Shown: in pieces, positions 37,067 to 46,180 of the stretch | Position numbering within the stretch: the first letter of the stretch is position 1 | Layout of the letters: each line of letters opens with the position of its first letter | From: Pseudorhodoferax sp047601025 | GTDB taxonomy: Bacteria > Pseudomonadota > Gammaproteobacteria > Burkholderiales > Burkholderiaceae_C | NCBI RefSeq assembly: GCF_047601025.1 | Contig: NZ_JASGJZ010000001.1 | Span: 4,526,001 to 4,590,000, forward strand | DNA length: 64,000 nucleotides | Direction: 5' to 3' | Translations under genes and position numbers: made by a program | Notes under the pieces: model-generated | Database searches by the model: none | The model's input: only the letters and a program-made list of their open reading frames with translations | Told to the model about the DNA's origin: nothing

Positions 37067-38710
37067 ATGCTGGGCCTGATGCAAGACCAACCGCTGCTGA
37101 TTTCGTCCCTGATCGAGCATGCCGAGCGCCACCACGGCGACGGCGAGATCGTTTCGCGGCGCGTGGAGGGCGACGTCCACCGCTACACCTGGCGCGACGT
37201 GGCGCGGCGCGCGCGCCAGGTCGCCGTCGGGCTGGACGGCTGGGGCCTGGCCGCCGGCGACCGCGTGGCCACGCTGGCCTGGAACGGCTACCGCCACCTG
37301 GAACTGTACTTCGGCGTCAGCGGCTCGGGCCGCATCCTGCACACCGTCAACCCGCGCCTGCATCCCGAGCAGATCGCCTGGATCGTGAACCATGCCGAGG
37401 ACCAGGCGCTGTGCTTCGACGCCACCTTCCTGCCCATCGTGCAGGCCATCCACGCCAAGTGCCCGACCGTCCAGCACTGGGTGCTGCTGTGCGAGGCCGG
37501 CAAGCTGCCGCCGGACACCGGCGTTCCCGGCCTGGTCAGCTACGACGCCTGGGTCGACGCCCAGCCGTCCGGCTACGCCTGGCCGCAGTTCGACGAGAAC
37601 ACCGCGTCGAGCATCTGCTACACCAGCGGCACCACCGGCCATCCCAAGGGGGCGCTGTACAGCCACCGCTCCACGGTGCTGCACGCCTACGCCGCGGCGC
37701 TGCCCGACGTGATGAGCCTGAGCGCGCGCGACGCCGTGCTGCCGGTCGTGCCGATGTTCCACGTCAACGCCTGGGGCATCCCGTACTCGGCTGCGCTGAC
37801 CGGCGCCAAGCTCGTGTTTCCCGGCCCGGCGCTGGACGGCAAGTCGGTCTACGAGCTCATCGAGGCCGAGCAGGTGAGCTATGCGGCCGGCGTGCCCACG
37901 GTCTGGCAGATGCTGCTGCTGCACATGAAGCCAGCGGGCCTGCGCTTCAGCAGCCTCAGGCGCACCGTGATCGGCGGCTCGGCCTGCCCGCCGGCCATGA
38001 TCCAGGCCTTCAAGGACGACTACGGCGTCGAGGTGCTGCACGCCTGGGGCATGACCGAGCTGTCGCCGCTCGGCACGCTGTGCACGCTGAAGAACAAGCA
38101 CCTCGCGCTGCCGCCGGAGGAGCAGATGAAGCTGCTGCTCAAGCAGGGCCGCGCGATCTTCGGCGTGGACATGAAGATCGTCGGCGCCGACGGCCAGGAC
38201 CTGCCGCACGACGGCAAGTCCGCCGGCGACCTGCTGGTGCGCGGCCCCTGGGTGGTCCGCGAGTACTTCAAGGGCGAGGGCGGCGATCCGCTGGTGCGCG
38301 ACAGCGCCGGGCGCGCCTGGTTCCCGACCGGCGACGTGGCCACGATCGACGCCGACGGCTTCATGCAGATCACCGACCGCAGCAAGGACGTGATCAAGTC
38401 CGGCGGCGAGTGGATCAGCTCGATCGACGTCGAGAACATCGCCGTGGCGCACCCGGCCGTGGCCATGGCCGCCTGCATCGGCGTGTTCCATCCCAAGTGG
38501 GACGAGCGGCCCATCGTGGTGGTCGTGAAGAAGCCCGGCGCCGACGTCAGCCGCGAGGAACTGCTGAAGTTCTACGAGGGCAGGACCGCCAAGTGGCAGA
38601 TCCCGGACGACGTGGTCTTCGTCGAGTCGATCCCGCTGGGCGCCACCGGCAAGATGCTCAAGGCCCGGCTGCGCGAGCAGCTCAAGGACTACCGGCTGCC
38701 GGGGGCTTGA
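37067..38710 (+). CDS. Acyl-CoA synthetase (fatty-acid--CoA ligase, AMP-forming)
   Basis: Activates a carboxylic acid to its CoA thioester via acyl-AMP. It has 547 residues. The P-loop-like motif is YTSGTTGHPKGALYSH at ~186-201; other conserved motifs are HAWGMTELSPLG, PTGDVATIDADGF and DRSKDVIKSGGEWIS; the C-terminal lysine motif is ATGKMLKARLRE. Substrate is uncertain (medium or long chain, or a branched/aromatic acid). ATG 37067 with GAGGAGA. It precedes the livHMGF genes by 78 bp, suggesting that it activates whatever they import. Confidence 0.92.
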   Translation: MLGLMQDQPLLISSLIEHAERHHGDGEIVSRRVEGDVHRYTWRDVARRARQVAVGLDGWGLAAGDRVATLAWNGYRHLELYFGVSGSGRILHTVNPRLHPEQIAWIVNHAEDQALCFDATFLPIVQAIHAKCPTVQHWVLLCEAGKLPPDTGVPGLVSYDAWVDAQPSGYAWPQFDENTASSICYTSGTTGHPKGALYSHRSTVLHAYAAALPDVMSLSARDAVLPVVPMFHVNAWGIPYSAALTGAKLVFPGPALDGKSVYELIEAEQVSYAAGVPTVWQMLLLHMKPAGLRFSSLRRTVIGGSACPPAMIQAFKDDYGVEVLHAWGMTELSPLGTLCTLKNKHLALPPEEQMKLLLKQGRAIFGVDMKIVGADGQDLPHDGKSAGDLLVRGPWVVREYFKGEGGDPLVRDSAGRAWFPTGDVATIDADGFMQITDRSKDVIKSGGEWISSIDVENIAVAHPAVAMAACIGVFHPKWDERPIVVVVKKPGADVSREELLKFYEGRTAKWQIPDDVVFVESIPLGATGKMLKARLREQLKDYRLPGA

Positions 38711-38788
38711 AGCGGCCGGCCCGGCACAGGGGCACTGCCTCGGCGTGGCCGCCGGCGAATCCGTGTACTTCCCCGCCCAGGCGCATCC

Positions 38789-39829
38789 ATGCCCATGGAG
38801 TTCTTCGCGATCTCGCTGCTCAACGGCCTGAGCTACGGCCTGCTGCTGTTCATGCTCAGCTCGGGGCTGACGCTGATCTTCAGCATGATGGGCGTGCTGA
38901 ACTTCGCGCACGCGAGCTTCTACATGCTGGGCGCCTACGCCGGCTACACGGTGGCGCAGCTGGCCGGCTTCTGGCCGGCGCTGGTGCTTGCGCCCCTCGC
39001 CGTGGGGCTGCTGGGCGCCGCGTTCGAGCGGCTGTGCCTGCGCAAGGTGCACGCCCACGGCCACGTGCCCGAGCTGCTGGTCACCTTCGGCCTGTCCTTC
39101 GTGGTCCTGGAGATCGTGCAGCTGGTCTGGGGCCGCACGGCCGTGCCCTTCACGCCGCCCGAGGCGCTGCGCGGACCGGCGTTCACGCTGGTGCAGCACG
39201 CGGCGGACGGGCTGCGCCTGGTCTGGGGCGCGGCGCCGGCCGCGCTGTGCCAGCCGTCCGATGCGGCCGTGCGCGTGACCTGCTCGCCGTTTCCGGCCAC
39301 GCGCGGCTTCATGATGCTGGTGGCCGTGCTGATGCTGCTGGCGGTCTGGCTGCTGCTGACGCGCACGCGCATCGGCCTGGTGATCCAGGCCGCGCTGACC
39401 CACCCCGAGGCCGTGCAGGCGCTGGGCCACAACGTGCCGCGGGTGTTCATGCTGGTGTTCGGCGCCGGCGCCGCGCTGGCGGGCCTGGCCGGCGTGATCG
39501 GCGGCGCCACCTTCGTGACCGAGCCGGCCATGGCGGCCACGGTCGGCTCGGTGATCTTCGTGGTCGTGGTGGTCGGCGGCCTGGGCTCGCTGGCCGGCGC
39601 CTTCCTGGCCTCGCTGCTGATCGGCATCGTCCAGACCGTCGCGGTCGCCCTGGACGGCTCGCTGCTGGGGCTGCTGCGCAGCCTCGGCGTGGAGCCCGGC
39701 CCGGCCGCCGCCGGCAACGCGCTGCTGACGCTGACGGTCTCGCAGGTCGCGCCCATCCTGCCGTACCTGCTGCTGGTGCTGGTGCTGGTCCTGCGGCCCA
39801 AGGGCCTGCTCGGCACGCGCGAAGGCTGA
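38789..39829 (+). CDS. livH: Branched-chain amino acid-type ABC transporter permease (LivH-like)
   Basis: Inner-membrane permease of 346 residues with about eight helices. Family motifs: LLFMLSSGLTLIFSMMGVLNFAHASFYMLGAY at the N-terminus, RTRIGLVIQAALTHPEAVQALGHNV (EAA-like cytoplasmic loop) and VVVVGGLGSLAGAFLASLLIGI. Longer than typical ~290-310 because of an extra loop near residues 120-170. ATG 38789; an internal ATG at 38795 is possible. No periplasmic binding protein gene is nearby. Confidence 0.9.
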   Translation: MPMEFFAISLLNGLSYGLLLFMLSSGLTLIFSMMGVLNFAHASFYMLGAYAGYTVAQLAGFWPALVLAPLAVGLLGAAFERLCLRKVHAHGHVPELLVTFGLSFVVLEIVQLVWGRTAVPFTPPEALRGPAFTLVQHAADGLRLVWGAAPAALCQPSDAAVRVTCSPFPATRGFMMLVAVLMLLAVWLLLTRTRIGLVIQAALTHPEAVQALGHNVPRVFMLVFGAGAALAGLAGVIGGATFVTEPAMAATVGSVIFVVVVVGGLGSLAGAFLASLLIGIVQTVAVALDGSLLGLLRSLGVEPGPAAAGNALLTLTVSQVAPILPYLLLVLVLVLRPKGLLGTREG

Positions 39830-40102
39830 AGTGAACCACCCCCGGTCTTCGCGCCGCGCGCTGCGCCAGCCTCCTCCAGGGAACGCAGGGCCGCGGCTCC
39901 GAGCCTGCCTGCACAGGATTGGACGGCCCGAGAAGGCAGCCTCTCGCAGGCAGCCGCGGCCTGCAAGGCACGCCTGCGGCCGGGCCGAGCCCGTTCCGCG
40001 GCGGCCGCTGGCGTGGCCTGCTCCGCGGCCTGTCGAGCCACCGTTTGCGGCCCGGCTTCAGGCCCTGCGGGTGGCGCGCCAGCGCCGTGGAAAAAAACCG
40101 AG
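39830..40102. other. GC-rich spacer between livH and livM
   Basis: 273 bp without a supported gene, unusual because livH and livM normally abut. Both strands carry open frames only because of high GC; none has recognisable protein features (Arg/Pro/Ala strings). It contains several CGCGGCC-type inverted stretches. Nothing identifiable is seen. Confidence 0.4.
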
Positions 40103-41398
40103 ATGACCCGCACGCACGACGGTCCCGCGCCGTGGAACGCCGGCCGCTGGCTCGCCTGGGGCCTGTTCGCGCTGGCCATGGCGGTGGCGCCGCTGGTGTT
40201 CACCAGCCACCTGTCGGCCGCCATGCTGTCGCAGATGGGCATCGCGATCATCGCCTGCCTGTCCTACAACATGCTGCTCGGGCAGGGCGGCATGCTGAGC
40301 TTCGGCCACGCGGTCTACACCGGCCTGGGCGCCTACGCCGCGATCCATGCGCTGAACCTGGTGGGCCGCGGGCAGCTGCCGCTGCCGGTCGGCCTGCTGC
40401 CGCTGGTCGGCGGACTGGCCGGCCTGTTCTGCGCGGTGCTGCTGGGCTTCGTGACGACCAGGAAGGCCGGCACGCCGTTCGCGATGATCACGCTGGGCCT
40501 GGCCGAGCTGGTGTCCGCGATGGCGCTGATGTTCCCGGGCTTCTTCGGCGGCGAGGCCGGCGTCAGCGGCAACCGCGTGGCCGGCCGGCCCGTTCTCGGC
40601 ATCACCTACGGCCCGCAGATCCAGGTTTATTACCTGATCGCGGCCTACACCTTCGTCTGCGCGGCGGCCATGTTCGCCTTCACGCGCACGCCGCTGGGCC
40701 GCATGCTGAACGCGGTGCGCGACAACGCCGAGCGCGTGGAGTTCATCGGCTACAGCGCGCGCCACGTGCGCTACCTCGCCTTCGTCATCGCCGGCTTCTT
40801 CGCCGGCATCGCCGGGGGCCTGGCGGCGCTGAACTTCGAGATCGTCACGGCCGAGGTCGTGGGTACCGGGCGCTCGGGGGCCTACCTGCTGTTCACCTTC
40901 CTGGGCGGGGCGACCGTCTTCTTCGGCCCCATCATCGGCGCCGTGCTGATGGTGCTGGCCTTCGTGCTGCTGTCGGCGTTCACCAAGGCCTGGCTGCTGT
41001 ACCTGGGCCTGGTGTTCCTGTTCATGGTCATGTATGCGCCCGGGGGCATCGCCAGCCTGGTGATGGCGAACCTGCGCGTGGCGGCCTTCGGCCGGCTGCG
41101 CCGGCTGTGGACGGCCTACCTGGCGCTGGCCGGCACCGCGCTCGTGCTGCTGGCCGGCGCCGCGGCGCTGGTGGAGATGGCCTACCACCTGCAGCTCGGC
41201 GCTGCCATGGGGCCGGAGCTGAAGTTCCTCGGCGCCACGCTGGACGTGCGGAGCGTGGACAGCTGGTTCGGCGGCCTCTTCGTGCTGGCCACCGGCATCG
41301 GCCTGTTCGAGCTGGCGCGCCGCCGCTTCGTGGCCGACTGGGGCGAGGCGCAGGCCGCGGTCGAGCAGGAGATCCGGCGCGGGGAGGCTCCGGCATGA
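40103..41398 (+). CDS. livM: Branched-chain amino acid-type ABC transporter permease (LivM-like)
   Basis: Second permease subunit, 431 residues with ten or more helices. Motifs: LSYNMLLGQGGMLSFGHAVYTGLGAYAAIHAL near residue 50, RTPLGRMLNAVRDNAERVEFIGYSARHVRYLAFVIAGFFAG as the EAA loop, and LGGATVFFGPIIGAVLMVLAF. The C-terminal ~90 residues add two further helices beyond the usual LivM. The ATG 40103 is preferred; an in-frame ATG at 40013 would add 30 non-conserved residues from the GC-rich spacer. Stop overlaps livG (ATGA). Confidence 0.92.
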   Translation: MTRTHDGPAPWNAGRWLAWGLFALAMAVAPLVFTSHLSAAMLSQMGIAIIACLSYNMLLGQGGMLSFGHAVYTGLGAYAAIHALNLVGRGQLPLPVGLLPLVGGLAGLFCAVLLGFVTTRKAGTPFAMITLGLAELVSAMALMFPGFFGGEAGVSGNRVAGRPVLGITYGPQIQVYYLIAAYTFVCAAAMFAFTRTPLGRMLNAVRDNAERVEFIGYSARHVRYLAFVIAGFFAGIAGGLAALNFEIVTAEVVGTGRSGAYLLFTFLGGATVFFGPIIGAVLMVLAFVLLSAFTKAWLLYLGLVFLFMVMYAPGGIASLVMANLRVAAFGRLRRLWTAYLALAGTALVLLAGAAALVEMAYHLQLGAAMGPELKFLGATLDVRSVDSWFGGLFVLATGIGLFELARRRFVADWGEAQAAVEQEIRRGEAPA

Positions 41399-42165
41399 CC
41401 GCCGCGCTCGAACTCGTGGACGTGCGCAAGCATTTCGGCAAGACCGAGGTCATCCGCGGCGCCAGCCTGCGCGTGGCGGCCGGCGAGCGCGTGGCCATCA
41501 TCGGCCCGAACGGCGCCGGCAAGTCCACGCTGTTCAACCTGGTCAGCGGGCGCCTGCAGCCCAGCAGCGGCGAGATCCGGCTGAACGGCCAGCGCATCGA
41601 CGGCCTGCCGCCCTACGCGATCAACCGCCGCGGGCTGGCGCGCAGCTTCCAGGTGTCCAACCTGTTCAACCGCCTGTCGGTGTTCGAGAACCTGCGCTGC
41701 GCCGTGCTGTGGTCGCTGGGCTACCGCTACGCGTTCTGGCGGTTCCTGTCCCGGCTGAAGGACGCCAACGAACGCGCCGAGCAGGTCATGGCGATGATCC
41801 GGCTCGACCGGCGCCGCGACACGCTGGCCATGCACCTGACCTACGCCGAGCAGCGCGCGCTGGAGATCGGCGTGACGATCGCCGGCGGCGCCGGCGTCGT
41901 CCTGCTGGACGAGCCCACCGCCGGCATGAGCAGGAGCGAGACCGGCCGCTTCGTCCAGCTGATCCGCGAGGCGACCCAGGGCCGGACGCTGCTGACCGTG
42001 GAGCACGACATGGGCGTGGTGTTCGACCTGGCCGACAGGATCGCGGTGCTGGTCTACGGCGAGGTGCTGGCCTTCGACACGCCGGACGCGGTGCGCGCCG
42101 ACCGGCGCGTGCAGGAGGCCTACCTCGGCGCGGTGCTCGCCGGGCAGCAGGCGGCGGGACAGTGA
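41395..42165 (+). CDS. livG: ABC transporter ATP-binding protein (LivG-like)
   Basis: ATPase of 256 residues. Walker A GPNGAGKST at ~39-47, the LivG-type signature LTYAEQRALEIGVTIA replacing LSGGQ, Walker B VVLLDEPTAGMS and the H-loop His in LLTVEHDMG. The C-terminal end VRADRRVQEAYLGA is typical of LivG. Overlaps livM by 4 bp. Drives import together with LivF. Confidence 0.94.
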   Translation: MTAALELVDVRKHFGKTEVIRGASLRVAAGERVAIIGPNGAGKSTLFNLVSGRLQPSSGEIRLNGQRIDGLPPYAINRRGLARSFQVSNLFNRLSVFENLRCAVLWSLGYRYAFWRFLSRLKDANERAEQVMAMIRLDRRRDTLAMHLTYAEQRALEIGVTIAGGAGVVLLDEPTAGMSRSETGRFVQLIREATQGRTLLTVEHDMGVVFDLADRIAVLVYGEVLAFDTPDAVRADRRVQEAYLGAVLAGQQAAGQ

Positions 42166-42167
42166 CC

Positions 42168-42863
42168 ATGCTGGCCATCGACCGCCTGCACGCCTACTAC
42201 GGCAAGAGCCACGTACTGCACGGCGTGGCCCTGCGGATCGGCCCGGGCGAGATCGTCGCGCTGCTGGGCCGCAACGGCTCGGGCCGCTCGACCACGGCCA
42301 AGGCCATCATGGGGCTGGTCCGGTGCGAGGGCGACATCGTCTGGAACGGCCGGCGCATCACCGGCCGCAAGGCCTATGAGATCGCGCACCTGGGGATCGG
42401 CTACGTGCCCGAGAACCGCGACATCTTCCCGACACTGACCGTGCACCAGAACCTGATGCTGGGCCAGAAGGGCAACGGCCGCGGCAGCCGCTGGAGCTTC
42501 GACGACATGTACGCGATGTTCCCGCGCCTGAAGGAGCGCCAGCACACCGCCGCCGGCGTGCTCTCCGGCGGCGAGCAGCAGATGCTGACGCTGTGCCGCA
42601 CGCTGATGGGCGACCCGGAGCTCGTCATCATCGACGAGCCCACCGAAGGCCTGGCGCCCAGGCTCGTCGAGCAGGTGGGCGGGTACCTGCAGGCGCTGAA
42701 GGCCCGAGGCGTCTCGGTGCTGCTGATCGAGCAGAAGCTGACGATCGCGATGAGCATCTCCGACCGCGCGCTGGTCATGGGGCACGGCCGTATCGTGTTC
42801 CAGGGCACGCCCGCGGCACTGCGGGCCGACGGCGATGTCCGCAGGGAGTGGCTGGAGGTATGA
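42168..42863 (+). CDS. livF: ABC transporter ATP-binding protein (LivF-like), Walker A Lys replaced by Arg
   Basis: A protein of 231 residues. Family landmarks: YYGKSHVLHGVALRIGPGEIVALLGRNG, signature LSGGEQQML, Walker B LVIIDEPTEGLAP, H-loop replaced by Gln in LLIEQKLTIA (usual for LivF). The Walker A reads GRNGSGRST: codon CGC at the position normally Lys, so the phosphate-binding Lys is Arg. Other residues look intact. ATG 42168 is used; a GTG at 42162 overlapping the livG stop is an alternative start. It ends the transporter unit. Confidence 0.9.
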   Translation: MLAIDRLHAYYGKSHVLHGVALRIGPGEIVALLGRNGSGRSTTAKAIMGLVRCEGDIVWNGRRITGRKAYEIAHLGIGYVPENRDIFPTLTVHQNLMLGQKGNGRGSRWSFDDMYAMFPRLKERQHTAAGVLSGGEQQMLTLCRTLMGDPELVIIDEPTEGLAPRLVEQVGGYLQALKARGVSVLLIEQKLTIAMSISDRALVMGHGRIVFQGTPAALRADGDVRREWLEV

Positions 42864-43008
42864 AGCGGCTCCGGGAAGCCCGGAAAGCATCGCTCCCGCG
42901 TGCGGCAGACATTGCATTGGCCATGGCGGCGGCATGGGCGCGGCCGGCGCGTGCGAAGTGCTGGAGCGCCACGCACTCGCGGTCGCCGGCTTGGGTACAG
43001 TGCAACCC

Positions 43009-43212
43009 ATGGCAACTCCGAAGACTCTCCAGCGGCTGCAGGCGCTGATCTGGATCCTGATCTATGGTGGACTGCTGACACTGGCGCTCGGCCTGGCCAC
43101 CCGGCGGTACGACGACGCGCTGGGCTGGGCGCTCGGGCTTGCCGGCGGGGCGGTGGCGCTGGTCGGCTTCGTGCTGATCTTCGTGCGCGCGCGTTTGCAG
43201 CCCGGCCCCTGA
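43009..43212 (+). CDS. Small two-helix membrane protein, hypothetical
   Basis: A protein of 67 residues: MATPKTLQRLQ, helix 1 LIWILIYGGLLTLALGLATRR, helix 2 ALGWALGLAGGAVALVGFVLIFV, ending ARLQPGP. The frame reads open upstream into the livF tail, but the family-like start is ATG 43009. No function recognised. It sits 31 bp before the oxidoreductase gene, possibly co-transcribed. The 145-bp gap before it shows nothing else. Confidence 0.65.
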   Translation: MATPKTLQRLQALIWILIYGGLLTLALGLATRRYDDALGWALGLAGGAVALVGFVLIFVRARLQPGP

Positions 43213-43243
43213 CCCTTCCACGGATGCCACAGGAGATACGACC

Positions 43244-44260
43244 ATGCCACGCAACCAGCAGATCCTGCTCGACAGCCGCCCACAGGGCGAAGCCAGTGCC
43301 GGCAACTTCAAACTGGTCGAGGCCGACACGCCGCCGCTGGCCGACGGCCAGGTGCTCGTGCGCCACCACTACCTGAGCCTGGACCCGTACATGCGCGGCC
43401 GCATGAACGCCGGCAAGAGCTACGCCAAGCCGCAGCCGCTGGGCGAGGTGATGCAGGGCGGCACGGCCGGCGAGGTCGTCGAGAGCCGGCATCCGCGCTT
43501 CGCGGCCGGCGACCCGGTCGTCGGCTTCGGCGGCTGGCAGCAGTACAGCGTGGTCGATGCGGACCAGCCCGGCGCACTGCGCAAGGTCGATACCGCCCAG
43601 GTGCCGCTGTCGTACTACCTGGGCGCGGTCGGCATGCCGGGCGTCACCGCCTGGTACGGCCTCGTCAAGATCATCGCGCCCAAGGCCGGCGACACGCTGA
43701 CCGTCAGCGCCGCCAGCGGCGCGGTCGGCAGCGCCTTCGGCGCGCTGGCCAGGGCGCGCGGCTGCCGCGTGGTCGGCATCGCCGGCGGGCCGGACAAGTG
43801 CGCCTACGTCCGCGACGCGCTGGGCTTCGACGACTGCATCGACTACCGCCGCCACCCGGACCTGGCCAGCCTGTCGGCCGCGCTGCAGGCGGCCTGCCCG
43901 GACGGCATCGACGGCCATTTCGAGAACGTCGGCGGCCTGGTGCTGGACGCCGTGCTGCAGCGCGCCAACCCGTATGCGCGGGTGGCCCTGTGCGGCATGA
44001 TCGCCGGCTACGACGGCGCGCCGCTGCCGCTGGCGAACCCGGCGCTGATCCTGGTCAACCGCATGAAGGTCGAGGGCTTCATCGTCACCGAGCACCCGGA
44101 GGTCTGGCCCGAGGCGCTGGCCGAGCTCGGCAGCCTGGTCGCCGGCGGCAGGCTGCGCCCGCGCGAGTCCATCGCCCAGGGCCTGGCGGCGGCGCCGGAG
44201 GCCTTCCTCGGCCTGCTCAAGGGCCGCAACTTCGGCAAGCAGCTGGTCCGGCTCATCTGA
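43244..44260 (+). CDS. NADP-dependent medium-chain oxidoreductase, zinc-independent (CurA/PTGR-like)
   Basis: A protein of 338 residues. Fold: N-terminal GroES-like part with LSLDPYMRGRMN, then Rossmann domain with the family turn ASGAVGSAFGALARARGCRVVGIAGG (~150-180) and DGIDGHFENVGG. It lacks the Cys/His zinc ligands of alcohol dehydrogenases. Related enzymes reduce enones such as prostaglandin or curcumin-type double bonds, using NADPH. It lies 33 bp before the AidB-like dehydrogenase on the same strand. Confidence 0.92.
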   Translation: MPRNQQILLDSRPQGEASAGNFKLVEADTPPLADGQVLVRHHYLSLDPYMRGRMNAGKSYAKPQPLGEVMQGGTAGEVVESRHPRFAAGDPVVGFGGWQQYSVVDADQPGALRKVDTAQVPLSYYLGAVGMPGVTAWYGLVKIIAPKAGDTLTVSAASGAVGSAFGALARARGCRVVGIAGGPDKCAYVRDALGFDDCIDYRRHPDLASLSAALQAACPDGIDGHFENVGGLVLDAVLQRANPYARVALCGMIAGYDGAPLPLANPALILVNRMKVEGFIVTEHPEVWPEALAELGSLVAGGRLRPRESIAQGLAAAPEAFLGLLKGRNFGKQLVRLI

Positions 44261-44292
44261 GAAAGGCCGCGGACCGGCGAAAGGAGGCTCCC

Positions 44293-45930
44293 ATGGACGC
44301 CACGCACGAGGTCTTCAACCAGAGCACGCCGCTGGTCGACTACGACTTGTTCGGCACCCACCGGGCCATGCGCGACGCGCTGGCCTTCCACGCGCCGGGC
44401 CTGCAGCTGGCGCCGCTGCAGGCCCTGGGCCGCGAGCTCGGCACGGCCGCGATGCAGACCCATGCGCGGCTGGCCAACGTGCACGGGCCCGAGCTGATGA
44501 CGCACGACCGCTGGGGCCGGCGCATCGACGAGGTCGAGTTCCACCCCAGCTACCACGCGCTGATGGCCGCCGCCGTGGGCGCCGGCCTGCACGGCACGCC
44601 CTGGGGCGGCGGCCCGCACGCGCACCTGCAACGCGCGGCCGGCTTCATGCTGTTCACCGAGCTGGAGCCGTCCATCCTGTGCCCGGTCTCGATGACCTAT
44701 GCGGTGGCGCCGGCGCTGCGCGGCAACGCCGCCATCCAGGCCGACTGGTCCCCCAAATTGCAGAGCCGCTGGTACGACCCGGCGCTGCGCTGCATCGCCG
44801 ACAAGCCCGGCGCGACCATGGGCATGGGCATGACCGAGAAGCAGGGCGGCTCGGACGTGCGCGCGAACACCACCCAGGCCTGCCGCGACGGCCGCGACGC
44901 CTGGGGCGAGCGCTACGCCGTCACCGGCCACAAGTGGTTCTTCTCGGCGCCGATGTGCGATGCCTTCCTGGTGCTGGCGCAGGCGCCGTCCGGGCTTAGC
45001 TGCTTCTTCCTGCCGCGGGTGCTGCCGGACGGCAGCCGCAACGCGATCCGCATCCAGCGCCTGAAGGACAAGCTGGGCAACAAGGCCAACGCCAGCTCCG
45101 AGGTCGAGTTCCACGCGGCCAGCGCCTGGCTGGTCGGCGAAGAAGGCCGCGGCGTGCCGCAGATCCTGGAGATGGGCTCGATGACGCGGCTGGACTGCGC
45201 GCTCGGCACCGCGGGCCTGATGCGCCAGGCGCTGGCGCTGGCGCTGCACCACGCCGGCCAGCGCCGGGCCTTCGGCAAGCGGCTGGTCGAGCAGCCGCTG
45301 ATGCGCAACGTGCTGGCCGACCTGGCGCTCGAGTCCGAGGCCGCCACCGCGCTGGCGCTGCGCCTGGCCCATGCCGTCGACAGGGCCACCGACGCGCACG
45401 CGCAGCTGATGGCGCGGCTGCTGACGCCGCTGGCCAAGTTCTGGATCTGCAAGCGCGGCAGCGCCTTCGGCCAGGAGGCCATGGAATGCCTGGGCGGCAA
45501 CGGCTACGTGGAGGAGGGCGGCCAGGGCGTGATGGCGCGCATCTACCGCGAGATGCCGGTCAACTCGATCTGGGAAGGCGCCGGCAACATCATGGCGCTG
45601 GACCTGCTGCGCGTGCTGCGCAAGGGCGACGTGGCCGCCGCGCTGGCGGCCGAGCTGGCGCCCGCACGCGGCGCCCACGCGGCGCTGGACCGGCTGGCCG
45701 CGGCGCTGCCGCAGCGCGTGGAGCGGCTGGCCGACGAACTGCAGGCGCGCCGCCTGGCCGAGGAACTGGCCCTGGCCGTGCAGGCCGCGCTGCTGGTGCG
45801 CCATGCGCCGCCGGCGGTGGCCGACGCGTTCTGCGCCTCGCGCATCGGCGGCGACTGGGGCCGCAGCTTCGGCAGCCTGCCCGCCGGCTGCGACTTCGAC
45901 GCCATCCTCGCGCGCGCCGCGCCGCATTGA
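44293..45930 (+). CDS. AidB-like acyl-CoA dehydrogenase family protein
   Basis: Flavoprotein of 545 residues, close in length to E. coli AidB (541). Characteristic features: GMGMTEKQGGSDVRANTT, TGHKWFFSAPMCDAFLVLAQA, KDKLGNKANASSEVEFHAA, GRGVPQILEMGSMTRLDCALG and ECLGGNGYVEEGG, with FAD-binding Arg/Gly residues. AidB protects DNA from alkylation or acts on acyl-CoA (isovaleryl-CoA-type); which applies here is unknown. ATG 44293 follows AAAGGAGG. The frame extends 495 bp upstream only as a shadow of the oxidoreductase. Confidence 0.9.
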   Translation: MDATHEVFNQSTPLVDYDLFGTHRAMRDALAFHAPGLQLAPLQALGRELGTAAMQTHARLANVHGPELMTHDRWGRRIDEVEFHPSYHALMAAAVGAGLHGTPWGGGPHAHLQRAAGFMLFTELEPSILCPVSMTYAVAPALRGNAAIQADWSPKLQSRWYDPALRCIADKPGATMGMGMTEKQGGSDVRANTTQACRDGRDAWGERYAVTGHKWFFSAPMCDAFLVLAQAPSGLSCFFLPRVLPDGSRNAIRIQRLKDKLGNKANASSEVEFHAASAWLVGEEGRGVPQILEMGSMTRLDCALGTAGLMRQALALALHHAGQRRAFGKRLVEQPLMRNVLADLALESEAATALALRLAHAVDRATDAHAQLMARLLTPLAKFWICKRGSAFGQEAMECLGGNGYVEEGGQGVMARIYREMPVNSIWEGAGNIMALDLLRVLRKGDVAAALAAELAPARGAHAALDRLAAALPQRVERLADELQARRLAEELALAVQAALLVRHAPPAVADAFCASRIGGDWGRSFGSLPAGCDFDAILARAAPH

Positions 45931-45933
45931 GAA

Positions 45934-46145
45934 GCTGTGAACGCATCCCTCACACCCACGCGAGGCCCCCGATGAATGCCCACGCGCATCATCACCACCG
46001 CCGTGCCCGGGGTCTCGCCCTGCGGGCCGGGGCACGCCGGGCCGCATGCGGGCGTTGCCGTCCTTGCACTGGCGCCGGCCAGGGCGGCGGCCTGCGGCCC
46101 GGCGCACCCTGTCGTGGGCGCGATCGATGCATGCACAGCTCCTGG
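45934..46145. repeat. Dispersed intergenic repeat, copy B
   Basis: Second copy of the block at 13731-13959, in the same orientation, about 17 bp shorter. It starts just after the AidB-like stop and ends ~35 bp before the GST gene. The same landmarks occur in order (CCCACGCGAGGCCCCCGATG; CCAGGGCGGCGGC; CCTGTCGTGG; ATGCACAGCTCCTGG). The His-rich MNAHAHHHHRRARG frame here corresponds to MSVHVHRRRRARG in copy A. Confidence 0.75.
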
Positions 46146-46180
46146 CGGCATCCAGGCTCAACCACGATGGAGGGCGCCCC

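Noticed and set aside
39831..40106. 91-codon frame between livH and livM
   Set aside because: Arg/Pro/Ala string with no ribosome site or recognisable features; high-GC noise.
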